Shown in pieces: positions 8,262 through 18,049 of a stretch of 64,000 nt of DNA; positions within the stretch are counted from its first letter, which is position 1, and the number at the start of each line of letters is the position of its first letter. The notes under the pieces were generated by a model that saw only the letters and a list, made by a program, of their open reading frames with translations, had not been told where the DNA came from and did no database searches. The DNA is from an uncultured Spirochaetaceae bacterium (lineage in GTDB: Bacteria > Spirochaetota > Spirochaetia > Treponematales > Treponemataceae). The stretch spans positions 1 through 64,000 of the forward strand of contig CADCLG010000002.1 in assembly GCA_902802305.1 (NCBI GenBank). The letters are read 5' to 3'. Both the position numbers and the translations under genes were made by a program.

Positions 8262-9767
8262 TTATTTTACTCTATCCTGCCATTTTTGACGGCTTCCCTG
8301 TAATTCAAGTTGAACAGGAATCTGGTCAAATCCTAAATCTTCACGAATACGATTTTTTAAGTATGTGATATATGGTTCTGGCACAACTTCCGGACGTGTT
8401 GCAAAAAGAAGGAACTTTACCGGATTTGTACTTATTTGTGTCATATAGCGGATTTTAAAATGTGCTGTTTTACTTGCTGGAGGAGGATATCGCTCCAACC
8501 AATCCTGCAAAGCATTATTCAAGGCGGCAGTCTCTATTTTGCGTGTGAGCTGTTCATAAAGAGAAATTGTCGTATTGAGCAAATCTTTAATTCCTTTGCC
8601 TTCAAGCGCAGAAAGCGGAAGAATAGGTGCAAAATCCATGTGGGCAAACATAATGTTCATCCAGTTGCGAACTTCTTTTATAGCCTTATTCCCCTGGTCT
8701 TCGCGCAAATCCCATTTATTCAAAACAAAGATGATGGCCCTGCCTTTTTCAAAAGCAAGTGAACAGATTTTTTTATCCTGCTCAGAAAGACCTTCCATTG
8801 CATCTATCAAAAGGAAAACTACATCACATTCATCAAGAGTTTTTATTGCGCGGTTTACTGAATAATATTCAACATCTTCATGAACTCTTGCTTTTCGACG
8901 GATTCCAGCGGTGTCTAAAACTTTAAACAGTTTGCCTGCATAAGTAAAATCGCCTTCAACAACATCGCGGGTAGTTCCAGAATAATCACAAACGATTGAA
9001 TTATTTGTATGTGTAAGTCTGTTAGAAAGAGTTGATTTTCCCGTGTTAGGTTTTCCAAGAATTGATATTTTTATTGGTCGTTCAGAGGAAATAACTTTAA
9101 CTTTAGAAAAATCGCATCTATCTGTAATAAGGTCTGTCAGCTCTGAGATTCGGTCACCGTGTTCCGCAGAAATAAAGATAAGACTGTCAAAACCGTATTT
9201 TGCATAATTCCAGGCTTCGGCTTCATTATTGCCACCTTCGGTTTTGTTTACAGCTGCAATCACTTTTTTCCAGTAAGGGCGCATTTTAAGAATAAACTCT
9301 TCGTCTTCACCTGTGATTACGCCTGCTTCCAAAAGAAGAATTACAACATCAGCCTTATCAATCATATCAAGAGAACGTTCTACAACATAATCGTCCAGTT
9401 CAGCCTCTTTTGTACCAATATCACGGGTAAGCTTGTATCCGCCAGTGTCTACGAGATGAACAGGTTTATCATTAAGGATTGCGGTTGCTTCTACCGGGTC
9501 ACGGGTAACGCCAGGCTGATCGTTTGTGATAGCAATTCTTTTATGTAAAAATCTATTAAAAAGTGTTGATTTACCGACATTTGGACGGCCAGCAATTACA
9601 ACTAATGGAAGACCTTCATATTCTAAATCCTGTGGGTCAACTTCATTCTGCGAGGTTTCTTGAACTATGTAATCTGGAAGTTCTTCTTCAAAAGGATTGT
9701 TTGAACTTTGATTTTCCTGAGACTCACGTGGTTTTGAAAAGTCGGGTTTTGATTTTTTCTTTGCCAT
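8262..9767 (-). CDS. der: Ribosome biogenesis GTPase Der (EngA)
   Basis: Tandem GTPase domains define Der: the first with AGRPNVGKST and DTGG, the second with LGKPNTGKST, DTAGIRRKARV and NKWD, followed by a KH-like C-terminal domain. Der acts in 50S subunit assembly. The product is 501 residues from the ATG at 9767, including an acidic/polar extension of about 50 residues before the first G domain, longer than in most bacteria. A GTG at 9782 in frame could add five residues, but it lies within the -10 box. I prefer 9767, which sits 6 nt after TATAAT and lacks a Shine-Dalgarno sequence. Confidence 0.95.
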   Translation of the reverse strand: MAKKKSKPDFSKPRESQENQSSNNPFEEELPDYIVQETSQNEVDPQDLEYEGLPLVVIAGRPNVGKSTLFNRFLHKRIAITNDQPGVTRDPVEATAILNDKPVHLVDTGGYKLTRDIGTKEAELDDYVVERSLDMIDKADVVILLLEAGVITGEDEEFILKMRPYWKKVIAAVNKTEGGNNEAEAWNYAKYGFDSLIFISAEHGDRISELTDLITDRCDFSKVKVISSERPIKISILGKPNTGKSTLSNRLTHTNNSIVCDYSGTTRDVVEGDFTYAGKLFKVLDTAGIRRKARVHEDVEYYSVNRAIKTLDECDVVFLLIDAMEGLSEQDKKICSLAFEKGRAIIFVLNKWDLREDQGNKAIKEVRNWMNIMFAHMDFAPILPLSALEGKGIKDLLNTTISLYEQLTRKIETAALNNALQDWLERYPPPASKTAHFKIRYMTQISTNPVKFLLFATRPEVVPEPYITYLKNRIREDLGFDQIPVQLELQGSRQKWQDRVK

Positions 9768-9773
9768 AAGTGC

Positions 9774-9802
9774 ATTATACACAAAAACAATTAAAAAATG
9801 AA
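9774..9802 (-). promoter_or_regulatory. Leaderless-type promoter of der
   Basis: On the minus strand TATAAT (9774-9779) is followed after 6 nt by the der ATG; the -35 box is weak (TTCATT, 9797-9802, spacer 17). Confidence 0.6.
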
Positions 9803-9877
9803 GTTTAAATAGATATGCAGAAGCTCATGTTTGCCCTGCGATGTGCTGGAGAATCAATTCAAATCAATTCGGAATCT

Positions 9878-9906
9878 TTCCACACAATTATTTATTATGC
9901 TATAAT
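9878..9906 (+). promoter_or_regulatory. Leaderless-type promoter of ptsI
   Basis: TATAAT (9901-9906) stands 8 nt before the ptsI ATG, with no ribosome-binding site. A weak -35 candidate TTCCAC is at 9878-9883 (spacer 17). It is divergent from the der promoter about 120 bp away. Confidence 0.6.
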
Positions 9907-9914
9907 GACTTATT

Positions 9915-11636
9915 ATGGAAGTATTTCTTGGTATATCGGCAGTAAAAGGGTCAGGGATTGGAACGGCATTTGTTATTCCAGATCCAGTAAAGCGTGCAAT
10001 TCCACAACATCATATTAAAATTGACCAGATAAATAAGGGTTGGGCTCGTTTTGAAACAGCGGTTCAAACAGTAACATTAAATCTTTCTGAACAGCTGGAT
10101 TCACTTTCTAAAACAGATCCTAAAGATAAAGTTCAGCGTGAAGTTCTAGAAACTTATATTCTCATGCTGGAGGACCCGGTTTTTACTCAGGAAGTACGCG
10201 ACTTTTTTGAGCATGAATTATTCAATATTGAATATACTGTTCAATTCAAGGCCGAAGAATACGCTTCCAAACTCCGCCAGGCTGGTAACTATTACCTTTC
10301 TGAACGCGCACAGGATATCACGGATGTTTTTGGCAAAGTTCTTGATGAAATGCTGGATATTCATCCTTTTGATATAAACAGAGTTCCAGATGGTTCAGTA
10401 ATTTTTGCAACTTCTTTAAGTTCAGCTGATACAATCATCCTTTCAAAACGTAAGATTATGGGTCTTGCTCTTTCGGAAGGCGGTGTTTCCAGCCATGTAG
10501 TTATTCTTGCCCGCAACTATGGTATTCCGACAATCGTTGGTCTTGAAGATATTATCAAAAAAGTAAAGAACGGCGAAATTGTTATCCTGGATGGAACGGA
10601 AGCAGAAGTTCTTGTAAGCCCTGACCGTGGAACAATCGAAGATTATAAAGCAAAAATCCGCGCTGAATATCAGCATAAGATTGAATTACGAAAATATCTT
10701 GGAAAACCGGCTCTCACAAAAGATGGTGTTCTCTTCAATCTGATGGCAAATATTGGAACCCCGGAAGAAGCAGAACTTGCAAAGGCTGAAGGTGCTGATG
10801 GTATCGGCTTGTTCCGAACAGAGTTCCTTTATATGGCTCAAAGTGGTGCATCTTTGAATGCGGCTGCCCGTTCCTTTAGCGAAGAAACTCAGTTTGAAGC
10901 ATACAAGCATGTTCTTCAAATTATGGGCGACAAACCGGTTACAATCCGTACTCTGGATGCCGGCGGTGATAAGCTTATAAACTCAGTTGATATTCCAATT
11001 GTCGATGAAAAAAATCCTTTGATGGGTATGCGTGCCGTCCGCTTGAGCCTGCAATGTCCGAATGTTTTAAAAACTCAGTTACGTGCCCTTTATAAAGCCA
11101 GTGTTTACGGCAATTTAAGGATTATGTTCCCTCTTATCACCAGCGTTGAACAGGTAAAACAGCTGATGGAAATTGTAAAGCAGGCAAAGGCTGAACTGGA
11201 TTACGAAAAAGTTCCTTATAAAAATGACATCCCTATTGGCATAATGATTGAAACAGCGGCGGCGGCAATTGTTTCTGATACTTTGACCCGAGTAAGTGAT
11301 TTCTTCAGTTTGGGAACTAACGATTTAACTCAATACACGCTTGCAGTAGACCGCGAAAACTCAAGGGTTGCAGACCTTTATGACGAGTTCAATCTTGCGG
11401 TTTTAAGATTGATTCAGCTTACGGTGGATTCAGCAAAAGCAGCAAATCTTCCAGTTTCTGTATGTGGTGAAATGGCAGGTCGCCAGGATAGTGTAATGGT
11501 TCTTGGCGGAATGGGAATAAGAACTTTAAGTATGAGTCCTAAATTAATTTCCAGTACAAAGGAACTGCTTTCTAGATTTACGATTGAAGAACTGGAAGCT
11601 GTGTCTACAAAATATCTGACGGATGTAAAGATTTAA
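9915..11636 (+). CDS. ptsI: PTS enzyme I (phosphoenolpyruvate-protein phosphotransferase)
   Basis: At 573 residues it is full length for enzyme I. The phospho-histidine is His194 in SEGGVSSHVVILARNYGIPTIVG. The C-terminal PEP-binding barrel shows ADGIGLFRTEFLYM, the MIETAAAA segment, FFSLGTNDLTQYTLAVDR and the CGEMAG motif with the catalytic Cys. It transfers phosphate from PEP to HPr. No HPr or sugar-specific enzyme II gene is next to it. In treponemes PTS proteins may serve regulation rather than sugar import; that is an inference. The start lacks a Shine-Dalgarno sequence. Confidence 0.95.
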   Translation: MEVFLGISAVKGSGIGTAFVIPDPVKRAIPQHHIKIDQINKGWARFETAVQTVTLNLSEQLDSLSKTDPKDKVQREVLETYILMLEDPVFTQEVRDFFEHELFNIEYTVQFKAEEYASKLRQAGNYYLSERAQDITDVFGKVLDEMLDIHPFDINRVPDGSVIFATSLSSADTIILSKRKIMGLALSEGGVSSHVVILARNYGIPTIVGLEDIIKKVKNGEIVILDGTEAEVLVSPDRGTIEDYKAKIRAEYQHKIELRKYLGKPALTKDGVLFNLMANIGTPEEAELAKAEGADGIGLFRTEFLYMAQSGASLNAAARSFSEETQFEAYKHVLQIMGDKPVTIRTLDAGGDKLINSVDIPIVDEKNPLMGMRAVRLSLQCPNVLKTQLRALYKASVYGNLRIMFPLITSVEQVKQLMEIVKQAKAELDYEKVPYKNDIPIGIMIETAAAAIVSDTLTRVSDFFSLGTNDLTQYTLAVDRENSRVADLYDEFNLAVLRLIQLTVDSAKAANLPVSVCGEMAGRQDSVMVLGGMGIRTLSMSPKLISSTKELLSRFTIEELEAVSTKYLTDVKI

Positions 11637-11732
11637 TTATACGATTTAATTCTAAGAATACCATTTGGGATATAATTCATTTATATTTCAGCAGTAGATA
11701 ATTTCACGGGTTACTTATTAAAAGAACTGTGT

Positions 11733-11738
11733 TATAAT
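11733..11738 (+). promoter_or_regulatory. Candidate -10 box for the LysM protein gene
   Basis: TATAAT at 11733-11738, about 40 nt before the ATG at 11779; the leader carries an AGAGG ribosome-binding site. The -35 box is unclear. Confidence 0.5.
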
Positions 11739-11778
11739 AAAAAGAACGTTTGGGTGGAATACTAGAGAGGTTTGAGAT

Positions 11779-13335
11779 ATGAAGACAGTTGGTATTAAGC
11801 TTGCAGATGGGTCCTTTTATCCTGTAATGGAAGAGGGAACTGCTCAACAGAAAAAACTCGATTTAACTACAGCTCACAATAATCAGACTTGTGTAATGGT
11901 TGATTTATACAGATCTGAAAATTGTACTATGGAAGATGCTGAATACATTGACACCTTGAAAATCGATAACCTTGTTGCACATCCTAACGGAGAACCAGAT
12001 ATTTCTTTTTCTGTCGGATTAGATGAAAACGGTCAATTAACTGCCCAGATTGAAGACCCGGAAACTGGGGCAAAGAGCGATTCTAATATCACTTTGGTAA
12101 ACAGAACTGCGGAAGAAAGACTTGTAACTGATGATTATACCATCGAACCTTCTAAGCTTGTTGAGGATGAAGAAGCAGAAGATAGCGGAACAGAAAAGAC
12201 TGTTAATAAGGGTGCTGTGGCGGCTGGTGTAGCGGGAGTTGCAGCAGGTGCAGGTCTTTTGGCAATGGCATCGGCACTCAATAAGAAAAAGGAAGAAGAG
12301 ACTGTTGCAGAAGAGGAAATTGTTTCGGATGAAGCAGTTGTGCCGGAGGAAACTTCTATTGAGGAGCCGGTTGCGACTGATACTGATGATGAAACTACTG
12401 ATGAAACTGTCGGTATGGACAACTTTGACGATATGATTTTTGATGAGCCGACAAGTCCTGAGGAAACTGATACAGAGAAAGTGCCTGTTGAAAGTGAAAC
12501 AATCGCAGAAGATGATTTTGATGATATAAAAATTGAAGATGAACCTGTTTCTGAAGAGACTGTCGATGACAACTTTGACAATATAAACATTGAAGACGAA
12601 GCTTCCACTGAAACAGCAATTGAAGACAACTTTGATGATATAACCATTCCAGATGAGCCTGTTGTTGAAGAAAATTTTGACGATATCAACCTTGAAGACG
12701 AAAAACCTTCTCTGGATGATTTAGACGATATGGATTTTGATGATAATCTGGATACCAACACTTCTGATAATTTTGCAGCAGACAGTGGACTCAGTTTTAC
12801 GGGGCTTTACGACAAAGAAACGGAAATGGGTGAATCTGCGCCTCAGGAAGAAGACGATGTAAAGAAAAAAACAAAGGTTCCTGTAATTATCTGTATAATC
12901 TGCGCAATCATCTGTCTTATAGCTACTGCACTTTTGCTTTTTGTAATTCCTTCAAAATATAATCTGATTTCAAAGAAGAATAAGAAAAACGATAAAAGGC
13001 CTACAGTAATTGAAATTGAGGATGATTCCAGCAAAAATGAAGTTGCAACAATTAATCAGCCTGTAGAAGAACCTGAAGAAACTGTTCCAGAAGCAAAAGA
13101 AGATGAGGTTATAATCATCGAAAAGGCTGAAGAAGTTGTTCCTTTACCGCCACCTGTAATCGAAGAAAAACCAAAAGATATTACTTACAAGATTAAATGG
13201 GGTGACACTCTCTGGGATATTGCAGACACTTACTATAAAAATCCTTGGCGATATAAAAAGATTGCTGCTTACAATAAGATTAAAAATCCTGACTACATCA
13301 TATCGGGAACAACAATCTTAATTCCAGCAGAGTAA
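11779..13335 (+). CDS. Membrane protein with acidic repeats and a C-terminal LysM domain
   Basis: This 518-residue protein has an N-terminal region of about 135 residues of unknown fold, a glycine/alanine hydrophobic stretch near residue 140-160 (VAAGVAGVAAGAGLLAMA), then a long acidic region with about six copies of a DNFDDI.IEDEP-type unit (roughly 210-330). A strong transmembrane helix (VPVIICIICAIICLIATALLL, near 370) precedes a Glu/Pro-rich spacer and a LysM domain (IKWGDTLWDIADTYY to GTTILIPAE) at the end. LysM binds peptidoglycan, so the C-terminus should face the periplasm and the acidic repeats the cytosol. It is followed 42 nt later by a lytic transglycosylase gene, suggesting a cell-wall role. 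Confidence 0.75.
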   Translation: MKTVGIKLADGSFYPVMEEGTAQQKKLDLTTAHNNQTCVMVDLYRSENCTMEDAEYIDTLKIDNLVAHPNGEPDISFSVGLDENGQLTAQIEDPETGAKSDSNITLVNRTAEERLVTDDYTIEPSKLVEDEEAEDSGTEKTVNKGAVAAGVAGVAAGAGLLAMASALNKKKEEETVAEEEIVSDEAVVPEETSIEEPVATDTDDETTDETVGMDNFDDMIFDEPTSPEETDTEKVPVESETIAEDDFDDIKIEDEPVSEETVDDNFDNINIEDEASTETAIEDNFDDITIPDEPVVEENFDDINLEDEKPSLDDLDDMDFDDNLDTNTSDNFAADSGLSFTGLYDKETEMGESAPQEEDDVKKKTKVPVIICIICAIICLIATALLLFVIPSKYNLISKKNKKNDKRPTVIEIEDDSSKNEVATINQPVEEPEETVPEAKEDEVIIIEKAEEVVPLPPPVIEEKPKDITYKIKWGDTLWDIADTYYKNPWRYKKIAAYNKIKNPDYIISGTTILIPAE

Positions 13336-13342
13336 AAATCTG

Positions 13343-13371
13343 TTGAATAAAAGTGTAATATTTTTTATACA
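13343..13371 (+). promoter_or_regulatory. Leaderless-type promoter of the lytic transglycosylase gene
   Basis: TTGAAT (13343-13348), a 17-bp spacer and TATACA (13366-13371) stand 6 nt before the ATG, with no ribosome-binding site. Confidence 0.65.
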
Positions 13372-13377
13372 TATCTT

Positions 13378-15549
13378 ATGAACACTGATGTACCCTTTAA
13401 GAAGATTGCTGCTAATGCTGCATTTTTAATCAGCCTTTCTATTTATTCTCTCTTTATTTTTTCTTGTTTTGGCTGCAAGAAAAAGGCAGATTCTGATTAT
13501 TATGATTCATTTTACTACATTGGTTTACAGAAGCTTGCGGAAAACAAAGAAAACGAAGCAAGAACCAAGTTCATGCAGTGTACAAAAAAGGGTTCACATT
13601 ATTGTGCCAGAGAAAGTGCAATAATGCTTACAACCTTTGGAAGCGTTCAGGAGAAAAATAAGGCATGTCTAGAGCTGGTTGCAGCTTTTGATGATGAAGA
13701 TTCAAGACTTATTGCGGCAAGACAATTTTACAATTCAGAGGAAATTGGAAAGGTTCTGGAGCTTACTTCTTCAATTGATTACGCAACTTCGAATAATGAG
13801 CTTATAAAAATCAGACTTGAGTGTCTAAAAAAACGTACAATCTCCACTTATCTTGATGACGTTTTTACCTGGTTTGTTTCCCGTCCTCTGTCTGATTATC
13901 ACTACAAGTTTTATAGGGATGTCTATAGCGAAGAGCTTATGACTACAGAAGGAAATGAACAGGAAATATCTCCAAAAGATTTTGTAATTATGTACAGGAT
14001 TGACTTGTATAAAAGGAATTATATTTCGGTTTATGATAAGTCATCCAAGGTTCTGGAGTTTTTTGAGCAAAATAAATTGCAGCCACTTCCTCAGATTGCT
14101 TCGGATATGGGTAAGGGTTTTCTTTATGGAAGTAATGAGTTTGCCCAAAACGCTAATATCCTTTATAAAAATGCTGAATTTTTTTCGGGTACACCTGTTG
14201 AGTTTTATTTTTGGTTTTATGCAGGGCGACTTTTTGACAGGGCTGGACTTTACTATAAACAGTCGGTTTCTTGCTTTGAAAATGCAATCCGTTGTGCTGC
14301 TCATTCCGAAAATGAGACTTTACAAAAGGATAATGCAATCTGGTATCTGCTAAATGCTTCTCTTAATATTTCTATTGATTCAACGATAAGCAAACTGGTA
14401 ACTTACAGCCAGCAATGGTCTGATCCATCCTATTTTGATGATTTTTTTGAAAAGTTGATTCCATCAATGATTGAAAAAGGAAGATGGAATTCCTTTGAGC
14501 AGCTGCTGAAAATTGTCAAAGGTAAGGCAACGGATGCGGTTACAGCAAAAGTTGCCTATATTTACGGACGGCTTTTGCAAAACGGATTTTCTATTGATTC
14601 TACAAGCACTTCTAAAATCGGAAATTCTAGTCAAAATGCTATCAGTTCCGCGTTTGAGATTGCTTTGAATTCAGGAGATGAACCTTACTATAAAATCATG
14701 GCCGCCTACCAACTTGGATTAAGAGGTCCAGAACTTGATGAAGTTTTTGCAAAATATCAGGGTCAGATAAATAATGCCAGTGTAAGCATGGATACAGATG
14801 CAGAAAACTTTTTGAAGGGATTTGTTACTTACGGTTTCCCACAAAAAATCTTTCCTAACTGGCAGTCACTTAATCAAAACAGACTTTCCACAGAAACTTC
14901 GATGTATCTGTCTGATTTTTTATACAGATGTAGTGGTGCAAATGACAGCTATAAGGTTCAAAGCATTAGAATTGCAGCTGGAGCGGGAAAAAGTAGTGGA
15001 CGAAAATTGAGTAAAGATGAACTCAAACTTATTTATCCCCAAAATTTTGCAAGCTTTATTGAAAAATATGCTCAGAAATACGACATTGATGACTTCGTGA
15101 TTTATGCCCTTGTAAGAACCGAAAGTTTTTTTGCACCTGAGGTAATCAGCAATGCGGGGGCAATAGGCTTAACCCAGTTGATGGAATTTACCGCTGGTGA
15201 TATTGCAAGAAAATTAAAGGTGCAGAATTATTCCTTAACGGATGCAGAAACTAACATTGAGTTTGGTACATTTTATCTCTCCGAACTGATAAAGCGATGT
15301 GATGGTTCCTATTTACAGGCTCTACTTTCCTATAACGCCGGAATCACAAGAGTTCGCAGATGGCTTGCTTCTTCTATGCTTGAATTCGGAAAAAAACAGG
15401 ATATGAGCAATGATTTATTTTTAGAAACTGTTCCTTATGAAGAAACCCGCAATTACGGCAAAAAACTGGTTTCTGCAACAGTGATGTACGAATATTTATA
15501 TTCTGATTATAATGATTTTTCAAAAACAGTTGAAAAATTTTTAAAATAA
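13378..15549 (+). CDS. slt: Soluble-lytic-transglycosylase-type murein hydrolase
   Basis: The 723-residue protein has an N-terminal hydrophobic segment ending in a Cys-containing stretch (IFSCFGCKK), so it is either a lipoprotein or membrane anchored. A long helical, TPR-like superhelix (about 60-560) precedes the catalytic SLT domain. Glu582 in VRTESFF is the expected catalytic acid, followed by GAIGLTQLM and LSYNAGITRVRRW, all typical of the family. It cleaves peptidoglycan to 1,6-anhydromuramyl products. It starts 6 nt after a -10 box, so it may have its own leaderless transcript besides read-through from the LysM gene. Confidence 0.9.
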   Translation: MNTDVPFKKIAANAAFLISLSIYSLFIFSCFGCKKKADSDYYDSFYYIGLQKLAENKENEARTKFMQCTKKGSHYCARESAIMLTTFGSVQEKNKACLELVAAFDDEDSRLIAARQFYNSEEIGKVLELTSSIDYATSNNELIKIRLECLKKRTISTYLDDVFTWFVSRPLSDYHYKFYRDVYSEELMTTEGNEQEISPKDFVIMYRIDLYKRNYISVYDKSSKVLEFFEQNKLQPLPQIASDMGKGFLYGSNEFAQNANILYKNAEFFSGTPVEFYFWFYAGRLFDRAGLYYKQSVSCFENAIRCAAHSENETLQKDNAIWYLLNASLNISIDSTISKLVTYSQQWSDPSYFDDFFEKLIPSMIEKGRWNSFEQLLKIVKGKATDAVTAKVAYIYGRLLQNGFSIDSTSTSKIGNSSQNAISSAFEIALNSGDEPYYKIMAAYQLGLRGPELDEVFAKYQGQINNASVSMDTDAENFLKGFVTYGFPQKIFPNWQSLNQNRLSTETSMYLSDFLYRCSGANDSYKVQSIRIAAGAGKSSGRKLSKDELKLIYPQNFASFIEKYAQKYDIDDFVIYALVRTESFFAPEVISNAGAIGLTQLMEFTAGDIARKLKVQNYSLTDAETNIEFGTFYLSELIKRCDGSYLQALLSYNAGITRVRRWLASSMLEFGKKQDMSNDLFLETVPYEETRNYGKKLVSATVMYEYLYSDYNDFSKTVEKFLK

Positions 15550-15566
15550 TTTTTTAGAGGCTTTGT

Positions 15567-17294
15567 ATGCAAAATCCTTTAGCCAATCTGTTGCCCGATT
15601 TTATTTATTTTACAAAACTAGAGGCAACGCAATTTGTTTTACTCATTGGAATCATTCTGTTTGTAGGTGCCTTTGGTGGCTGGTTGTTTAAAAAGATAAA
15701 GATCCCTCAGGTAGTTGGTTATATCGTTATTGGTATTATCATCGGTTCATCCGGCTTTCAGCTTCTCAAACCAAATGTCATCACAGCACTTTCACCAGTA
15801 AATACAATTGCCCTTTCTTTGATTGGATTTTTAATTGGCGGAGAATTAAAACTGGAAATTCTAAAAAAATACGGTAAACAGTTTATAAGCATTCTTTTAT
15901 TTGAAGCCATTACGCCGGCAATCGTAGTTTCAATCATAATCACCCTTGTGGTTTATATTTTTACAAAAGATTTTATCCATGCAATTTCCTTGGGATTGGT
16001 TCTTGGGGCAATTTGTTCTGCAACAGCACCAGCCGCAACTACAGATGTATTAGCCGAATACAGAACCCGCGGACCTTTGACAACAATGGTTTACGGAATT
16101 GTCGCCATGGATGATGCCGTTGCTTTGATTTTATACACAATCGCTTCCACAATCGTAACGCCTTTAATTGGTGGCTCATCAATCGGTTTTTGGGCACAAA
16201 TCCTGAACATTTTTAGAGATATTTTTGGTTCAATTCTCATTGGTGGCATTTTTGGATTTCTTCTTACTCTTCTTGCAAAAAAAATAGAAAATGCCGAGGC
16301 ACGAATCCTAACATTTTCTCTGGGCTGTCTATTTTTGTGTACAGGTGTTTGCCAAATATTTAATTTTGACAATATCCTGGCAGCTATGGGCTTAGGCTGT
16401 GTAATGGTAAATGCAGCCCCTTCAAAAACAAAATCAGTATTTTCTCTGGTTGAAAAATATACTCCACCGATTTATGTCTTATTTTTTGTACTGGTCGGGG
16501 CAAAACTCAATATCTGGATAATTACTCCCTTCCTGACTATTCTGGCAATAATTTATATTTTAGGAAGAACAGTTGGAAAATCGATTGGCTCAATGATTGG
16601 TGCAAAATTAACACATGCGCCAAAATCAGTTCAAAAATATCTGCCTTATTGTCTGCTAAGTCAGGCTGGTGTTGCAATTGGTCTTTCAATCACAGCAGGC
16701 AGCGACTTTTCTGATTCCATTGGTCCCACAATTCTTTTGATTATTACGGCTACAACTTTTATTGTTCAATTGATTGGTCCAATATTCGTAAAAATTGGAG
16801 TTACAAAAGCCGGAGAGTGTGGTCTTAATGTAACTGTTGACGATATAAAAAAATCTTCCCGAGTTGCTGACGTCACCTGGGGTAAGTATAAAATCTGTGA
16901 TTATGATTCTCCTTCTATTGTAAAGGACACAGACACACTGTTTACAATTCTCAATTCCTTCAGCAGAAATCAAAACTTGAATTATGTTGTTAAAGATTCA
17001 TCAAATATGCTTGTTGGAATTATTTCTCTGGATCATCTTAAAGAAGTTATGCAGATTGGAGATTTTGCAGAAACTATGCTTGCCATGGATGTTATGGATG
17101 CACCTACAATCACCTGTAAACCATCCACCACTTTGCCTGAAGCCTATAAATTTTTTGAAGAATATGATACAGATGCAATTCCAATTGTAGATACAGATGG
17201 AGAACCGCTTGGTATTCTTGAAAAATCAACGGTTGACCACTATTTGCATACAAAGATTATTGCGCTTACACGAAAAGTGGAGGACATGGAATAA
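15567..17294 (+). CDS. Kef/CPA2-type cation:proton antiporter with CBS domains
   Basis: A 575-residue protein with about 12 transmembrane helices (residues 15-410). LFKKIKIPQVVGYIVIGIIIG is typical of the Na+/H+ exchanger family, and ATAPAATTDVLAEY with MDDAVALILY hold the acidic residues expected in the ion-binding core. The C-terminal 130 residues hold a pair of CBS domains, which commonly bind adenine nucleotides and gate transport. The cation is uncertain (Na+ or K+). TAGAGG precedes the ATG, 17 nt after the transglycosylase gene, so the two are probably cotranscribed. Confidence 0.85.
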   Translation: MQNPLANLLPDFIYFTKLEATQFVLLIGIILFVGAFGGWLFKKIKIPQVVGYIVIGIIIGSSGFQLLKPNVITALSPVNTIALSLIGFLIGGELKLEILKKYGKQFISILLFEAITPAIVVSIIITLVVYIFTKDFIHAISLGLVLGAICSATAPAATTDVLAEYRTRGPLTTMVYGIVAMDDAVALILYTIASTIVTPLIGGSSIGFWAQILNIFRDIFGSILIGGIFGFLLTLLAKKIENAEARILTFSLGCLFLCTGVCQIFNFDNILAAMGLGCVMVNAAPSKTKSVFSLVEKYTPPIYVLFFVLVGAKLNIWIITPFLTILAIIYILGRTVGKSIGSMIGAKLTHAPKSVQKYLPYCLLSQAGVAIGLSITAGSDFSDSIGPTILLIITATTFIVQLIGPIFVKIGVTKAGECGLNVTVDDIKKSSRVADVTWGKYKICDYDSPSIVKDTDTLFTILNSFSRNQNLNYVVKDSSNMLVGIISLDHLKEVMQIGDFAETMLAMDVMDAPTITCKPSTTLPEAYKFFEEYDTDAIPIVDTDGEPLGILEKSTVDHYLHTKIIALTRKVEDME

Positions 17295-17350
17295 AAAGGA
17301 GAAAGCAGACATACCAAGATTGAAAGATAGAAAACAGCTTGCCTTATACC

Positions 17351-18049
17351 CTAATTCTTTCCAAGCGTTGTAAAATCGGAAGCCTTGTTACAGAAAATAA
17401 TGCCGCTGCCTGCTTTTTCAAAACACTTGAGTTGCTTTACGGAAGAGATAATTTCCTCTTTCTGGCTGCAAGGAACCAGAATCATGAGCATTTCTTTTTC
17501 AGGGACAATTTCCATTCCAAAAAACTTAGCATCTCCTTCTTTTGCTGTCCCTCTAGCAGAAATTATCGTTCCGCCCCGCGCTCCAGCTTTTCTTGCAGCG
17601 GCCATCGCATCTTCTGCATAGCCCTTATTCACAATCATGTTTATCATTTCATAAGATTCACTTTCTTCCATATTTATTTCCATATTTGCTTCTATATCTA
17701 ATTTAATATCCTTATCCATATTGTTTTCTCCTTCCATCTTCTGCTGAATCGTACCCGCTTTTTCAAAATCATCTATCAAAATAGAGAACAAAACCCCAAA
17801 ATGGCTTTTTTTCTTTTTTGTTTCTTCTACAATTGCCTCACGAACTTTTTGCTCAATGGACTGCTCAACAATGTTATAAGTTATATCTTTTGAAGTATCA
17901 CCCAAACCTAAAAGCTGAAGAACGCTATTTTCCGCAGTTCCCCGTCCCATCAGAACCGTACCACCACCAGCTCCTGCCTTAACAGCAATATTTGTAATGT
18001 ATTCTCCATAATTATGGGGTACAATTGCTACAATCAATTTATAACTCAT
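17351..18049 (-). CDS. Tandem PII-like signalling protein
   Basis: The 232-residue product contains two PII-like (GlnB fold) modules: residues 1-105 with AGAGGGTVLMGRGT and about 130-232 with AGARGGTIISARGT, each in the position of the family nucleotide-binding region. A Met/Glu/Lys-rich linker joins them. The uridylylation tyrosine T-loop of GlnB is not recognisable. It overlaps the stop of the upstream DUF1538 gene by 4 nt. PII-like proteins are known partners of DUF1538 proteins, so it probably controls or reports on that membrane protein; the ligand is unknown. Confidence 0.8.
   Translation of the reverse strand: MSYKLIVAIVPHNYGEYITNIAVKAGAGGGTVLMGRGTAENSVLQLLGLGDTSKDITYNIVEQSIEQKVREAIVEETKKKKSHFGVLFSILIDDFEKAGTIQQKMEGENNMDKDIKLDIEANMEINMEESESYEMINMIVNKGYAEDAMAAARKAGARGGTIISARGTAKEGDAKFFGMEIVPEKEMLMILVPCSQKEEIISSVKQLKCFEKAGSGIIFCNKASDFTTLGKN

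Noticed and set aside
12135..12761. 208-codon minus-strand Ser-rich frame opposite the LysM gene
   Set aside because: It is the reverse complement of the acidic GAT/GAA-rich repeats, which reads as Ser/Leu codons; the plus frame has a start site, transmembrane helix and LysM domain.
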